From: Paenibacillus piri | Lineage (GTDB): Bacteria > Bacillota > Bacilli > Paenibacillales > NBRC-103111 | DNA: 64,000 nt | Reading direction: 5' to 3' | Assembly (NCBI RefSeq): GCF_004354045.1 | Contig: NZ_SMRT01000005.1 | Location: forward strand, 297,724 to 361,723 | Shown here: positions 38,288 to 47,623 of the stretch, one piece after another | How the letters are laid out: the number at the start of each line of letters is the position of its first letter | Position numbering within the stretch: position 1 is the first letter of the stretch | Translations under genes and position numbers: made by a program | Notes under the pieces: model-generated | What the model saw: the letters and a program-made list of their open reading frames with translations, nothing else | Databases searched by the model: none | What the model was told of the DNA's origin: nothing

Positions 38288-39268
38288 ATGGCACAAATGA
38301 CAATGATTCAAGCGATCAAGGATGCAATGCGCGTCGAGCTGCAGCGCGATCCTAACGTTGTAATATTCGGGGAAGATGTAGGTAAAGTCGGCGGTGTATT
38401 CCGTGCTACGGAAGGACTTCAGGCGGAATTCGGGGAAGAGCGCGTATTCGATACGCCGCTGGCTGAATCCGCGATCGGCGGCTTGGCTGTAGGCATGGGG
38501 ATTCAAGGCTTCCGGCCGATTGCCGAAATTCAGTTTGTCGGATTTATTTACGAAGCTTTGGACCAAATCGCCGTTCAGGCGGCACGGATGCGCTACCGTT
38601 CCGGCGGCCGCTATAATGCGCCGATTACGTTCAGAACGCCTTTTGGCGGCGGCGTCAAAGCGGCCGAGCTGCATACCGACCCGTTGGAGGGCTTGCTGAC
38701 TCAAACGCCGGGCATCAAGGTTGTCGTTCCTTCCAATCCCTATGATGCAAAAGGGCTGCTCATCTCCGCGATTCGCGACAACGATCCGGTGTTTTTCATG
38801 GAGCATCTGAACTTATACCGCTCGTTCCGCGCGGAAGTGCCTGAGGGCGATTATACGGTGCCAATCGGTAAAGCGAATGTCGTCCGCGAAGGCTCGGATG
38901 TCACCATTATCACCTACGGCGCTATGGTGCACACGTCGCTGAAGGCTGCCGAGGAAATCGAAAAAGCACGCGGTGCGAAAGTCGAGGTTATCGACCTGCG
39001 CACATTGATGCCGCTTGATATCGAAACGATCGTTGAATCCGTCAAGAAAACGAATCGCGCGATCGTCGTGCAGGAAGCGCAAAAATCTTCCGGCGTTGCG
39101 GCCGAAGTGATCGCACAAATCAACGAAAAAGCGATTCTTCATCTGGAAGCTCCGGTACTGCGCGTTACTCCTCCGGATACCGTGTATCCTTTCGCGCAAG
39201 TCGAGGACCAATGGCTTCCTAACCTTGCCCGCATCGTAGCCGGTTTAAATAAAGTATTGGATTTCTAG
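38288..39268 (+). CDS. pdhB: Pyruvate dehydrogenase E1 component, beta subunit
   Basis: 326 residues. [18 protein letters not shown] and the E1-beta [22 protein letters not shown] region identify it, and the C-terminal transketolase domain ([16 protein letters not shown]) is complete. AAGGGGAGG lies upstream of ATG 38288, 20 nt after pdhA. Unusually, the next gene of the operon starts only 468 nt later. Confidence 0.97.
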   Translation: MAQMTMIQAIKDAMRVELQRDPNVVIFGEDVGKVGGVFRATEGLQAEFGEERVFDTPLAESAIGGLAVGMGIQGFRPIAEIQFVGFIYEALDQIAVQAARMRYRSGGRYNAPITFRTPFGGGVKAAELHTDPLEGLLTQTPGIKVVVPSNPYDAKGLLISAIRDNDPVFFMEHLNLYRSFRAEVPEGDYTVPIGKANVVREGSDVTIITYGAMVHTSLKAAEEIEKARGAKVEVIDLRTLMPLDIETIVESVKKTNRAIVVQEAQKSSGVAAEVIAQINEKAILHLEAPVLRVTPPDTVYPFAQVEDQWLPNLARIVAGLNKVLDF

Positions 39269-39271
39269 AGA

Positions 39272-39361
39272 TGTGGTGAAAAACAAGTCGCCTGCGGTCG
39301 GTATGGGTCTCTACTCGCTGTTCCGACTCCATACCGACTCTCCGGCGACTTATTCACCACA
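39272..39361 (+). repeat. Long hairpin right after pdhB
   Basis: Three stacked perfect stems: TGTGGTGAA/TTCACCACA, AAGTCGCC/GGCGACTT and GTCGGTATGG/CCATACCGAC, 27 pairs in 90 nt with only small internal bulges. Starts 3 nt after the pdhB stop. No T-run follows, so it is not a terminator. Confidence 0.9.
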
Positions 39362-39433
39362 CTTCTAGGAGTGCTTGGCAAGTAGTGAAAAACGCGGTGT
39401 ACCAAACGCTGTGTACATGTAATTCATACCAAT

Positions 39434-39457
39434 AGGCTTGCCGGTACTCGCAAGCCT
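39434..39457 (+). repeat. Second hairpin in the pdhB-pdhC gap
   Basis: Perfect 8-bp stem AGGCTTGC/GCAAGCCT with an 8-nt loop. Confidence 0.8.
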
Positions 39458-39498
39458 GCCCTATATATCCCAAGCGTAGCGGGATTGCCGGTTTTGGA

Positions 39499-39690
39499 GT
39501 TTAAAAAGAATTCGATCACGAAGAGTTGGAGGACCGTGTGACTGACGGAGAGTTTACGTGCCGCCTTTGAAAACAGGTTTCTTCATCGAAAATCCGTCTA
39601 ATAAGGAAACCTGTTTTCAACAGCGGCCGGAGGCAGTCGGCACGGTTCCGGAAACGGCCAGAGTGAACGCAATAATTTCTTTTTACACTC
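39499..39690 (+). repeat. Structured repeat element, copy 3
   Basis: Inner perfect 15-bp stem (39567-39581 with 39606-39620), preceded by AGTTTACGTGCCGCCTTTGA, 18 of 20 identical to copy 2, while the stem itself differs by paired changes. Outer stem CCGTG-TG-ACTG (39533-39543) with CAGT-CGG-CACGG (39634-39645). The start GTTTAAAAAGA matches copy 2. The terminator-like tail of copies 1-2 is not evident. Confidence 0.8.
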
Positions 39691-39736
39691 AAACCTCAAC
39701 AATTCCCGCGTACGCCACCCTTAGGAGGTTGCTCAA

Positions 39737-41098
39737 GTGGCGGTATTCGAATATAAATTTCCGGAGCTCGGCGAAGGAATTCACGAAGGCGAAATCGTGA
39801 AATGGCTTGTCAAGCCGGGCGATGTAGTCAATGACGAGACGATCATCATGGAAGTGCAGAACGATAAATCGACCGTAGAAGTTCCGTCCCCCGTAGAAGG
39901 TAAAATCGTCGACATCAAGGTCGCCGAAGGTACGGTCTGTACGATCGGCGATTTGATCGCGACGATCGAAGTGGAAGGCGCGGTGCCTCAGCAGGCGAGC
40001 CACGGGCATGAAGCCGGTGCGCCTGCTGCACCGGCGGCGGCTCCAGCTCCGGCGGCCGAACCGGAAGCCGAGTGCGCTGTAGGCGGCGCGGTCGCGGCCA
40101 ACGTCGCGAGCTCGAAGCTCGACACGCCGCTGGCCAGCGCAGCGGCGCCCGCTCCCGGCGCGCCTGCCGGCGGCGCGGTGCTGGCAACGCCGAGCGTGCG
40201 CAAGCTCGCTCGCGAAAAAGGCTTGAACATCGGGCAAGTCCCGCCGAGCGGGCCGAACGGCCGCGTGACGAAGGAAGATGTTCTCGCCTTCGCCGCAGGC
40301 GGCGCGCCTGCGGCAGCCCCTGCCGCCGCAAGCGAAGCTTCCGCGGCGCAAGCGGCTCCGGCCGCTGCAGCATCGGCAGCGGCGGCGCCTGGCGAACGCG
40401 TCGAGGAACGCGTTCCGCTCAAAGGCATTCGCAAAGCGATTGCGAATGCGATGGTCAAATCCGCGTACACGGCTCCGCATGTGACGCTGATGGACGAAGT
40501 CGACGTCACCCAGCTCGTCGCCCTGCGCGGCAGAGCGAAAGCCGCGGCAGAGAAGAAAGGCGTCAAGCTCACTTATTTGCCGTTTATCGTCAAGGCGTTG
40601 ATCGCAGCGGCTCGTCAATACCCGGCGCTGAATGCGATGATCGACGAAGAGAAAAACGAGATCGTCTACAAAAAGTACTACAATATCGGCATCGCTACCG
40701 ATACCGACAACGGCTTGATCGTTCCGGTCATCCACGATGCGGATCGCAAAAATATTTGGGCTATCGCCGACTCGATCAAAGATTTGGCAGCCCGCGGCCG
40801 CGAAGGCAAGCTGGCTCCGAACGAAATGAAAGGCAGCACGCTGTCGATCACGAACATCGGCTCGGCAGGCGGGATGTTCTTCACACCGATCATCAACTTC
40901 CCGGAAGTGGCGATTCTCGGTACGGGACGCATCGCCGAGAAGCCGGTCGTGAAAAACGGCGAAATCGTCATCGCTCCGGTCATGGCATTGTCGTTAAGCT
41001 TCGACCACCGTATTATCGACGGCGCGACAGCTCAAAACTTCTTGAACTATATCAAGCAGCTGTTGGCTGATCCAGAGCTTCTTATTATGGAGGTGTAA
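39737..41098 (+). CDS. pdhC: Dihydrolipoamide acetyltransferase, E2 of pyruvate dehydrogenase
   Basis: 453 residues: one N-terminal lipoyl domain with acceptor K44 in VQNDKSTVE, an Ala/Pro-rich linker (about 95-145), a peripheral subunit-binding domain ([22 protein letters not shown]...), a second Ala-rich linker and the CoA-acyltransferase core with the active-site histidine near residue 424 in [10 protein letters not shown]. LipL-made octanoyl is attached to K44. Start GTG 39737 follows AGGAGG by 8 nt. The gene is separated from pdhB by hairpin-rich DNA. Confidence 0.96.
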   Translation: MAVFEYKFPELGEGIHEGEIVKWLVKPGDVVNDETIIMEVQNDKSTVEVPSPVEGKIVDIKVAEGTVCTIGDLIATIEVEGAVPQQASHGHEAGAPAAPAAAPAPAAEPEAECAVGGAVAANVASSKLDTPLASAAAPAPGAPAGGAVLATPSVRKLAREKGLNIGQVPPSGPNGRVTKEDVLAFAAGGAPAAAPAAASEASAAQAAPAAAASAAAAPGERVEERVPLKGIRKAIANAMVKSAYTAPHVTLMDEVDVTQLVALRGRAKAAAEKKGVKLTYLPFIVKALIAAARQYPALNAMIDEEKNEIVYKKYYNIGIATDTDNGLIVPVIHDADRKNIWAIADSIKDLAARGREGKLAPNEMKGSTLSITNIGSAGGMFFTPIINFPEVAILGTGRIAEKPVVKNGEIVIAPVMALSLSFDHRIIDGATAQNFLNYIKQLLADPELLIMEV

Positions 41099-41101
41099 CA
41101 A

Positions 41102-42520
41102 ATGGTAGTAGGAGACGCTTCCGTTGAAATTGACGTTCTAGTCATCGGCGCCGGTCCCGGCGGATATGTGGCGGCCATTCGCGCCGCCCAGCTGGGCAAA
41201 AGCGTATTGGTTGTCGATAAGTCCGAGGTGGGCGGCGTTTGCCTGAACCGCGGCTGCATCCCGTCCAAAGCATTGATCAATGCGGCGCATCAGTACGAGG
41301 CGGCAGCGCATAACGACGCGATCGGCATTACCGCCGAAAACGTTAAGGTCAATTTCGGCAAAGTGCAGGAATGGAAATCCGGCATCGTGAAGAAAATGAC
41401 CGGCGGTGTCGGCCAACTGCTAAAAGGCAATAAAGTACAAATATTTAACGGCGAGGCGCTGTTCATCAACGATCACGAGGCCCGTCTGTTCAACGATAAC
41501 GAAACGGCGCGCTACCGGTTCAATCACTGCATTATCGCAACCGGCTCCCGTCCGATCGAGCTGAAGACGTTCCCGTTCGGCGGCCGCATTTTGTCGTCCA
41601 CAGAAGCGTTGGATCTGCCCGAAGTGCCGGAAAGCCTGGTTGTCATCGGCGGCGGATATATCGGCATCGAGCTGGGTCAAACTTACGCGAAGCTGGGAGC
41701 GAAAGTTACCGTGCTGGAAGGCTCGGATTCCGTACTGCCCGGCTTTGAGAAGGAAATGTCCTCCCTGGTTGCGCGCAATTTGAAAAAAGGCGGCGTCGAA
41801 GTATTCACCGAGGCGCTGGCTCAAGGCTGCGAGCAAACCGATAAAGACGTTACCGTTACGTTCACGGTCAAAGGCGAAGAGCAAAAGGTGACGGCTCAGT
41901 ATGTGCTCGTTACGGTCGGACGCCGTCCGAATACGGACGGAGACTTGTCGCTGGAGCTGGCGGGTGTCGAAATCGGCGAGCGCGGCTTTATCAAGGTCAA
42001 CGAGCAATGCCAGACGAATGTGCCGCATATTTATGCCATCGGCGATATCGTTCCCGGTCTGGCGCTTGCCCACAAAGCGACTTACGAAGGCAAGATCGCG
42101 GCTGAAGCGATTGCCGGTTTGCCGAGCGTAGTCGATTACAAATGTATTCCGGCGGTCGTATTCTCCGATCCGGAAATCGCGAGCGTCGGCTTGAACGAAA
42201 CGGAAGCCAAGGAGAAAGGGATCAACCTCTCGGTCGGCAAGTTCCCGTATGGCGTCAATGGCCGCGCAATGACGATGAACGCATCCGAAGGCTTCGTGAA
42301 GCTGATCGGCGATAAAGACAGCGGATTGCTGCTTGGCGCACAGGTCGTAGGGGCGGAAGCTTCGAACCTGATTGCCGAGATGGCGCTGGCGATTGAATTG
42401 GGCGCTACCGTGGAAGATATTGCGCTGACCATTCATGCGCATCCGACATTAGGCGAGATTACGATGGACGCCGCGGAAGTGGCGCTGGGCCATCCGATCC
42501 ACGTTTTGGGCCGCAAATAA
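41102..42520 (+). CDS. pdhD: Dihydrolipoyl dehydrogenase, E3
   Basis: 472 residues. FAD-binding GAGPGG at residues 16-21, redox disulfide C47/C52 in GGVCLNRGCIPSK, NAD-binding GGGYIGIE, and the C-terminal catalytic base in IHAHPTLGE. It reoxidises the E2 dihydrolipoyl arm with NAD+. Start ATG 41102 comes 3 nt after the pdhC stop, with TGGAGGTG inside the end of pdhC. Last gene of the operon. Confidence 0.97.
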   Translation: MVVGDASVEIDVLVIGAGPGGYVAAIRAAQLGKSVLVVDKSEVGGVCLNRGCIPSKALINAAHQYEAAAHNDAIGITAENVKVNFGKVQEWKSGIVKKMTGGVGQLLKGNKVQIFNGEALFINDHEARLFNDNETARYRFNHCIIATGSRPIELKTFPFGGRILSSTEALDLPEVPESLVVIGGGYIGIELGQTYAKLGAKVTVLEGSDSVLPGFEKEMSSLVARNLKKGGVEVFTEALAQGCEQTDKDVTVTFTVKGEEQKVTAQYVLVTVGRRPNTDGDLSLELAGVEIGERGFIKVNEQCQTNVPHIYAIGDIVPGLALAHKATYEGKIAAEAIAGLPSVVDYKCIPAVVFSDPEIASVGLNETEAKEKGINLSVGKFPYGVNGRAMTMNASEGFVKLIGDKDSGLLLGAQVVGAEASNLIAEMALAIELGATVEDIALTIHAHPTLGEITMDAAEVALGHPIHVLGRK

Positions 42521-42560
42521 GGATGAAATATGGTTGACCATTATCAATAGCGAAACGAAA

Positions 42561-42599
42561 GCAAAAAGCTTGGGGCGTAACAGCCTCAAGCTTTTTTGC
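42561..42599 (+). terminator. Terminator of the pdh operon
   Basis: GCAAAAAGCTTGGGGC pairs with GCCTCAAGCTTTTTTGC around a 6-nt loop. Confidence 0.93.
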
Positions 42600-42649
42600 A
42601 CGTGCGCTTATTCTGGGTACGGCGGCCAGGCCAGAGTCGTATTTGGACT

Positions 42650-42790
42650 TCAGCTGAAAATATAACGGAAAATTTTGGCGGTGCTTCTAATTCCCCCGGG
42701 AATTCGCATGAACAGCACGGAACGGTGGCGGCGGCTTTTTTGCGGTCTGTCCATGAATTGTCCAAGCGTCATTGATGATTTTTTTGTCAT
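42650..42790 (-). CDS. Possible small basic protein
   Basis: 46 codons on the minus strand, starting MTKKSSMTLGQFMDRPQKS and ending in a basic, aromatic tail. Its only strong support is GAGGTGA 6 nt before the ATG. No similarity is recognised. The rest of the 42600-42970 gap shows nothing else that can be supported. Confidence 0.35.
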   Translation of the reverse strand: MTKKSSMTLGQFMDRPQKSRRHRSVLFMRIPGGIRSTAKIFRYIFS

Positions 42791-42971
42791 CAGGCTCACC
42801 TCGTCGTCATGTGTTATCTTTATGCATATGCGCACGCCGAATTGTCCTATTCCATTTTCACCTACATTTGTCCATATGACACTCGGTTCATCCATGGATT
42901 CGGCGCTTCGGAACAGGTAGTATGCAAAGTAGGCGTATGAGAGTTTATTTCGTTGAGGAGTGGGTTAACGG

Positions 42972-45164
42972 ATGAGCATTGTTTATGATGAGCAGCAGCG
43001 CATTTTTCACCTCCGGGCCGGAGAAATGAGCTACGGGCTGCAAATTTTCGATTCGGGCTATTTGGCCCATCTGTATTGGGGGCGCAAGCTGAGCAGGCTG
43101 CAGGGCGGTCGCTTGCTGCGCACCGGCATCGACCGGGCGTTTTCGCCGAATCCGCATCCTCCGGACAGAAGCTTTTCGCTCGATTGGCTGCCGCAGGAAT
43201 ATCCATCGTACGGCAGTACGGATTACCGCCAGCCGGCGGTGCAGGTTCAGCTTGACAACGGCTCGACCGTTTCGGATTTGCAATATGAATCGCATACGAT
43301 CCGCCGTGGCAAACCGGGGTTGAACGGGCTTCCCGCAACTTATGTCGAACAGGATACGGAAGCCGAAACGCTGGAGATTGTCCTCAAGGATGCCTTAAGC
43401 GGTCTGCGGGCGGCGCTTAGCTACACCGTTTACGAGCAGCGAAATGTATTGACCCGTTCGGTCCGGTTGACCAATGACGGGGAAACGCCGCTGAAGGTGC
43501 TGCGCGCACTGAGCATGAGCGTCGATTTCCCGCATCGCGACTACGGGCTGCTGCAGCTGTCGGGAGCTTGGTCGAGGGAAAGGCATGTGCAAAAAAGAGC
43601 GCTCGTTCCGGGCACCCAATCGGTAGAAAGCCGGCGCGGAGCCAGCAGCCACCAGCATAATCCGTTCATTGCCCTGCTTGCCAATGGCGCAACCGAGGAT
43701 CATGGGGATGTATACGGGTTCAGCCTTGTGTACAGCGGAAATTTCACAGCCTCTGTCGAGGTCGATCAATTCGATACGGCTCGCGTCGGCATGGGCATCA
43801 ATCCGTTCGACTTCAGCTGGCTGCTTGCGCCGGGCGAAGCTTTTCAGACGCCGGAGGCGGTGATGGTATATTCGCCGGACGGCTTAAACGGCATGTCGCA
43901 GACATATCACGGGCTGTACCGGACGCGGCTGTGCCGCGGGAAGTTCCGCGACGAGCCGAGGCCGGTGCTGATCAACAACTGGGAAGCGACGTACTTTGAC
44001 TTTGACGCGGACAAGATCGAACAGATCGCCCAAGCCGGCAAGCAGCTGGGTATCGAGCTGTTCGTGCTGGACGACGGCTGGTTCGGCAAGCGCAACGACG
44101 ACAAAACGTCGCTAGGCGACTGGTTCGTCGATGTGAACAAGCTGCCCGGCGGCCTGAACGATTTGGCGGAGCGGATTACGAAGCTGGACATGCAGTTCGG
44201 GCTCTGGTTCGAGCCTGAGATGATTTCCGCCGAAAGCGAGCTGTACCGCGCGCATCCGGACTGGTGCCTGCATGTTCCGGGACGTACGCGTTCGGAAGGG
44301 CGCAACCAGCTGATTCTGGACTTGTCGCGCCGGGACGTTTGCGATTTCATCGTGGGGACGGTATCCGCTGTGCTGAACAGCGCGCCGATTACGTATGTCA
44401 AATGGGATATGAACCGGCATATGACCGAGATCGGCTCCGCTTCCCTGCCGCCGGAAAGGCAAAGAGAGACGGCGCACCGGTATATGCTCGGGCTATACGA
44501 TGTGATGGAGCGGATCACCGCGGCGTTTCCGAACGTGCTGTTCGAAAGCTGCTCGGGCGGCGGCGGGCGGTTCGATCCGGGCATTCTTCACTACATGCCG
44601 CAGACATGGACGAGCGACAATACGGATGCGGTTTCCCGCCTGAAAATCCAGTACGGCACGAGCATCGTCTACCCGATCAGCTCGATGGGCGCCCATGTAT
44701 CCGCGGTGCCGAACCATCAGGTTCACCGTACGACGTCGCTTATGATGCGCGGCGATGTGGCGATGTCCGGCAATTTCGGCTATGAGCTCGATTTGACGAG
44801 GTTCACTCCGGAGGAGCGCGGACTTGCGAAACGGCAGGTGGAGCTGTACAAAGAGCTTCGGACCTTCGTCCAATTCGGCACGTTTTATCGGCTGCTCAGC
44901 CCTTTCGAAGGCAGCGAAGCTGCCTGGATGTTTGTTTCGGAAGATGGACGCGACTGCCTCGTCTGCTACTTTAAAGTGCTGTGCGAGCCGAACGAACCGT
45001 TGAAGCGGCTGAAGCTCAAAGGCTTGGACCCGGACGCCGCCTACCGAGCGGTCGGTACGGATGAGGTGTACGGCGGGGACGAGCTGCTGTATGCGGGATT
45101 CGGCATCCCGGTCGAGCTGCATGGCGATTTCCAGAGCCTGCTCGTTCGTTTGCGCAAGCTTTAG
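42972..45164 (+). CDS. GH36 alpha-galactosidase
   Basis: 730 residues, the usual length of bacterial GH36 enzymes. N-terminal beta-supersandwich, (beta/alpha)8 barrel from about residue 330 (VLINNWEATYFDF), nucleophile aspartate near residue 479 in YVKWDMNR, acid/base near 549 in TSDNTDAVSRL, and the substrate segment FESCSGGGGRFD between them. No signal peptide, so it acts in the cytoplasm on imported melibiose/raffinose-type sugars. Start ATG 42972 has GAGGAGTGGG upstream. The next oxidoreductase gene may belong to the same sugar metabolism. Confidence 0.95.
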   Translation: MSIVYDEQQRIFHLRAGEMSYGLQIFDSGYLAHLYWGRKLSRLQGGRLLRTGIDRAFSPNPHPPDRSFSLDWLPQEYPSYGSTDYRQPAVQVQLDNGSTVSDLQYESHTIRRGKPGLNGLPATYVEQDTEAETLEIVLKDALSGLRAALSYTVYEQRNVLTRSVRLTNDGETPLKVLRALSMSVDFPHRDYGLLQLSGAWSRERHVQKRALVPGTQSVESRRGASSHQHNPFIALLANGATEDHGDVYGFSLVYSGNFTASVEVDQFDTARVGMGINPFDFSWLLAPGEAFQTPEAVMVYSPDGLNGMSQTYHGLYRTRLCRGKFRDEPRPVLINNWEATYFDFDADKIEQIAQAGKQLGIELFVLDDGWFGKRNDDKTSLGDWFVDVNKLPGGLNDLAERITKLDMQFGLWFEPEMISAESELYRAHPDWCLHVPGRTRSEGRNQLILDLSRRDVCDFIVGTVSAVLNSAPITYVKWDMNRHMTEIGSASLPPERQRETAHRYMLGLYDVMERITAAFPNVLFESCSGGGGRFDPGILHYMPQTWTSDNTDAVSRLKIQYGTSIVYPISSMGAHVSAVPNHQVHRTTSLMMRGDVAMSGNFGYELDLTRFTPEERGLAKRQVELYKELRTFVQFGTFYRLLSPFEGSEAAWMFVSEDGRDCLVCYFKVLCEPNEPLKRLKLKGLDPDAAYRAVGTDEVYGGDELLYAGFGIPVELHGDFQSLLVRLRKL

Positions 45165-45305
45165 TCCAATCGTTATCGTCTATAATAAGGCGGCCCATGT
45201 GCGAATTTTCGCGTAATGCCGTTTTTTGGACCGGGTGGCTTTTCGGAAAATGTTATGCCGTGAGTGCGCATATGGTATACTACAGCAAAAAAGGGATTGA
45301 TAGCT

Positions 45306-45533
45306 GTGGATATTACGTCGATCATATTGCTGGCATTAATCGGCCCAGTGTTTATATTGATCATTTATATTATGACGAAAGCGGTTATTAAGAAAAATAT
45401 TCCGGACAGCCGGTATCAGCCGTTTGATTACATCATGGGGCAAACGAGCGTGCAGGTTCAGGAGCAGAAGGAAGAAAAGGAAGACGAGGACGAGCACGGC
45501 GACGACAAGGATAAAAACTTGAAAAAACAATAA
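45306..45533 (+). CDS. DUF3951-type small membrane protein
   Basis: 75 residues: one N-terminal membrane helix (ITSIILLALIGPVFILIIYIM), the block SRYQPFDYIMGQT shared by DUF3951 proteins, and a highly charged C-terminal tail (EEKEDEDEHGDDKDKN). Start GTG 45306 with AGGGATTGAT upstream; longer frames start without a ribosome binding site. Function unknown. Confidence 0.75.
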   Translation: MDITSIILLALIGPVFILIIYIMTKAVIKKNIPDSRYQPFDYIMGQTSVQVQEQKEEKEDEDEHGDDKDKNLKKQ

Positions 45534-45536
45534 AAC

Positions 45537-45579
45537 CCTGTTCCCTTTAACGGTCTATTACGGAGGGAACAGGCTTTTT
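45537..45579 (+). terminator. Terminator after the DUF3951-type gene
   Basis: Perfect 10-bp stem CCTGTTCCCT/AGGGAACAGG, then CTTTTT. Confidence 0.88.
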
Positions 45580-45691
45580 GGTTTTTGGACGCAGCGGCCG
45601 CCGGGATACGGGGATGAGTTCAACCGGACGATATTGTATAATCGAATCAGCATGAAAATTAAACGGAGGAAACAGAAAGGATGGTTGCGAC

Positions 45692-46771
45692 TTGGCCGGG
45701 AAGACATCGTTTAGCATAATCGGGGGCGGCTTCCGCTCCGAGTTTTTTTTGCGCGCCGCCAGAGAACTGCCGGAATTATTCCATGTATCGGGCGTTGTCG
45801 TAAGGAATGAGCAAAAAGGACGGCTGTTCGGGGAAAAATGGGGCGTGTCCGTCTATCGCAGCCTTGAGGAGCTGCTGGCGCAGGAGCAGCCGGATTTCGT
45901 CGTCGTTTCGGTTGCGCGGGCGGATTGTCCCGGCTACTTGTTCGCGCTGGCCGAACGCGGCATTCCGGCGCTGGCGGAGACGCCGCCGGCCGCCGATCTG
46001 GAAGGGCTGCTCGCGCTGTACGAGCTGACGCGCCGCGGCGCGCGCATTCAGGTGGCCGAGCAGTATCACTTCCAGCCGCTGCATGCCGCGCGGCTGGCGT
46101 TGGCGGCATCCGGCCGGCTGGGCACGGTGTCCGAAGCGTACGTATCCGCCGCGCACGGCTATCACGGCGTCAACCTGCTGCGCAAGCTGCTCGGCTTCGG
46201 GCATGGCGAAGCCACGATCCGGGCGATGCGTCATGAGGCTCCGCTCATAGGGGGCCCCAACCGCAGCGGACCGCCGACGATGGAAACGACCGTGACGGCA
46301 AAGCGGGATATGGCGTGGATCGATTTTGGCGGCAAGCTCGGTGTGTACGATTTTACCGGCGAGCAATATTTTTCATGGGTGCGCTCCAGCTATGTGTCGG
46401 TCCGCGGCGACCGCGGCGAAATCGCCGACCGGCGCGTCAATGTGCTGGCCGATTACGCGACACCGCTGCATATGGACTTCAAGCGGATCAACAAGGGAGA
46501 AAACGGCAACCTGGAAGGGCATTATTTGAAAGGCATCATGGCCGGCGATCAGTGGGTGTACACGAATCCGTTCGCCCCATGCCGGCTGTATGACGATGAA
46601 ATCGCCGTTGCGACGGTATTGGCGAAGATGGCGGACTATGCGGCGGGAGGCCCCGATTTCTACGGACTGCCGGACGCATCGCAGGATCATTATATCGGAC
46701 TGATGATCGAGCGGTCCATCGTGACCGGCGAGGCTGTTACGACGGCTGTCCAGCCATGGGCAGCGGTTTGA
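45692..46771 (+). CDS. Gfo/Idh/MocA-family oxidoreductase (divergent member)
   Basis: 359 residues. Rossmann start SIIGGGFRSEFFLRAARELP, then VVVSVARADCPGYLFALAERGIPALAETPPA, where ETP replaces the family EKP, so the usual catalytic lysine is absent. Later AEQYHFQPLHAARL and HGYHGVNLLRKLLGFG mark the C-terminal domain. Start TTG 45692 with AAAGGATGG about 9 nt upstream. Sugar- or inositol-dehydrogenase-like in fold; enzymatic activity is doubtful because of the missing lysine. Confidence 0.82.
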   Translation: MAGKTSFSIIGGGFRSEFFLRAARELPELFHVSGVVVRNEQKGRLFGEKWGVSVYRSLEELLAQEQPDFVVVSVARADCPGYLFALAERGIPALAETPPAADLEGLLALYELTRRGARIQVAEQYHFQPLHAARLALAASGRLGTVSEAYVSAAHGYHGVNLLRKLLGFGHGEATIRAMRHEAPLIGGPNRSGPPTMETTVTAKRDMAWIDFGGKLGVYDFTGEQYFSWVRSSYVSVRGDRGEIADRRVNVLADYATPLHMDFKRINKGENGNLEGHYLKGIMAGDQWVYTNPFAPCRLYDDEIAVATVLAKMADYAAGGPDFYGLPDASQDHYIGLMIERSIVTGEAVTTAVQPWAAV

Positions 46772-46961
46772 CTATACATGAATCCGAAACAAGAGGAACC
46801 TGGACCGGTGTGGAAACAGGAAAGCGAAAGGTGAAAAATCGCATTTGGCAGAAGCCGGCGATCGCCTGTAATCGATAAAGGGTAATCAGCAATTAAAAAG
46901 AAACTTCTTTTGTTGTTTTATGGTATGGTTAGCGTAGTCAAGCATATTGAGGAGGAGCCTT

Positions 46962-47450
46962 ATGAATTATTCGGATTGGTTGATCGCAGAGTTAAAACGG
47001 GAAGCGGAATCGACCCGGAGGGTGCTCGAACGGGTGCCGTCGGACAAGCTTTCCTGGAAGCCGCATGAAAAGTCGATGTCACTAGGCCAGCTGGCTTTGC
47101 ATGTCGCGGGCGTGCCCGGAGGCTTGGCCGAGTTTTTGGACGAATCGATTCGAGAAGTCCCGGTAGTCCCTCTGCCTGAAGCGGCATCGCTGGACGAGAT
47201 CTTGTCGGCACATGATAAATACATGCAATTGGCCGAAAAGAAGCTTCTCACATGGGGAGAAGCCGGTCTCATGGAGGCATGGAAGCTCACCCGTGAAGGC
47301 ATCCCGATCTTGGAAGTGCCACGAATCGAAATGGTGCGTACATTAATGCTCAATCATTGGTACCATCATCGGGGGCAGCTGACAGTTTATCTTCGTCTGC
47401 TCGAGGTTCCGGTCCCGGCTATTTACGGTCCCAGCGCCGACGAGAGCTAG
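46962..47450 (+). CDS. DinB-family protein
   Basis: 162 residues, a four-helix bundle. The metal-site histidines are in LGQLALHVAG and MLNHWYHHRGQL, spaced as in DinB/YfiT proteins, which often act as thiol- or metal-dependent transferases (for example bacillithiol S-transferases). Start ATG 46962 has GAGGAGGAG upstream. No operon partner; substrate unknown. Confidence 0.88.
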   Translation: MNYSDWLIAELKREAESTRRVLERVPSDKLSWKPHEKSMSLGQLALHVAGVPGGLAEFLDESIREVPVVPLPEAASLDEILSAHDKYMQLAEKKLLTWGEAGLMEAWKLTREGIPILEVPRIEMVRTLMLNHWYHHRGQLTVYLRLLEVPVPAIYGPSADES

Positions 47451-47585
47451 CAGACCGTCGAATTTCCAGCCACCCGCTCTGATTATGAATTTACATAAAA
47501 ATGCCGCTTCCATCCCCGCTCATATAGTGGTGTTCGAGGCGGTTTTGCATTTTAGCTTGACAATGCGTGCGGGCTTTTTTATTAT

Positions 47586-47603
47586 TTATTTAACAATAAA
47601 TAA
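47586..47603. promoter_or_regulatory. Operator copy 1, upstream of the tetR gene
   Basis: TTATTTAACAATAAATAA, a near-palindrome; it differs at one base from the site at 48181-48198. A second overlapping half-site TTATTTATT begins at 47582. Confidence 0.8.
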
Positions 47604-47623
47604 ATGATTGCGAGGGTGGTTGT

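Noticed and set aside
40072..41070. 332-codon arginine-rich frame in pdhC
   Set aside because: Out-of-frame reading of the GC-rich Ala/Pro linker of the E2 gene.
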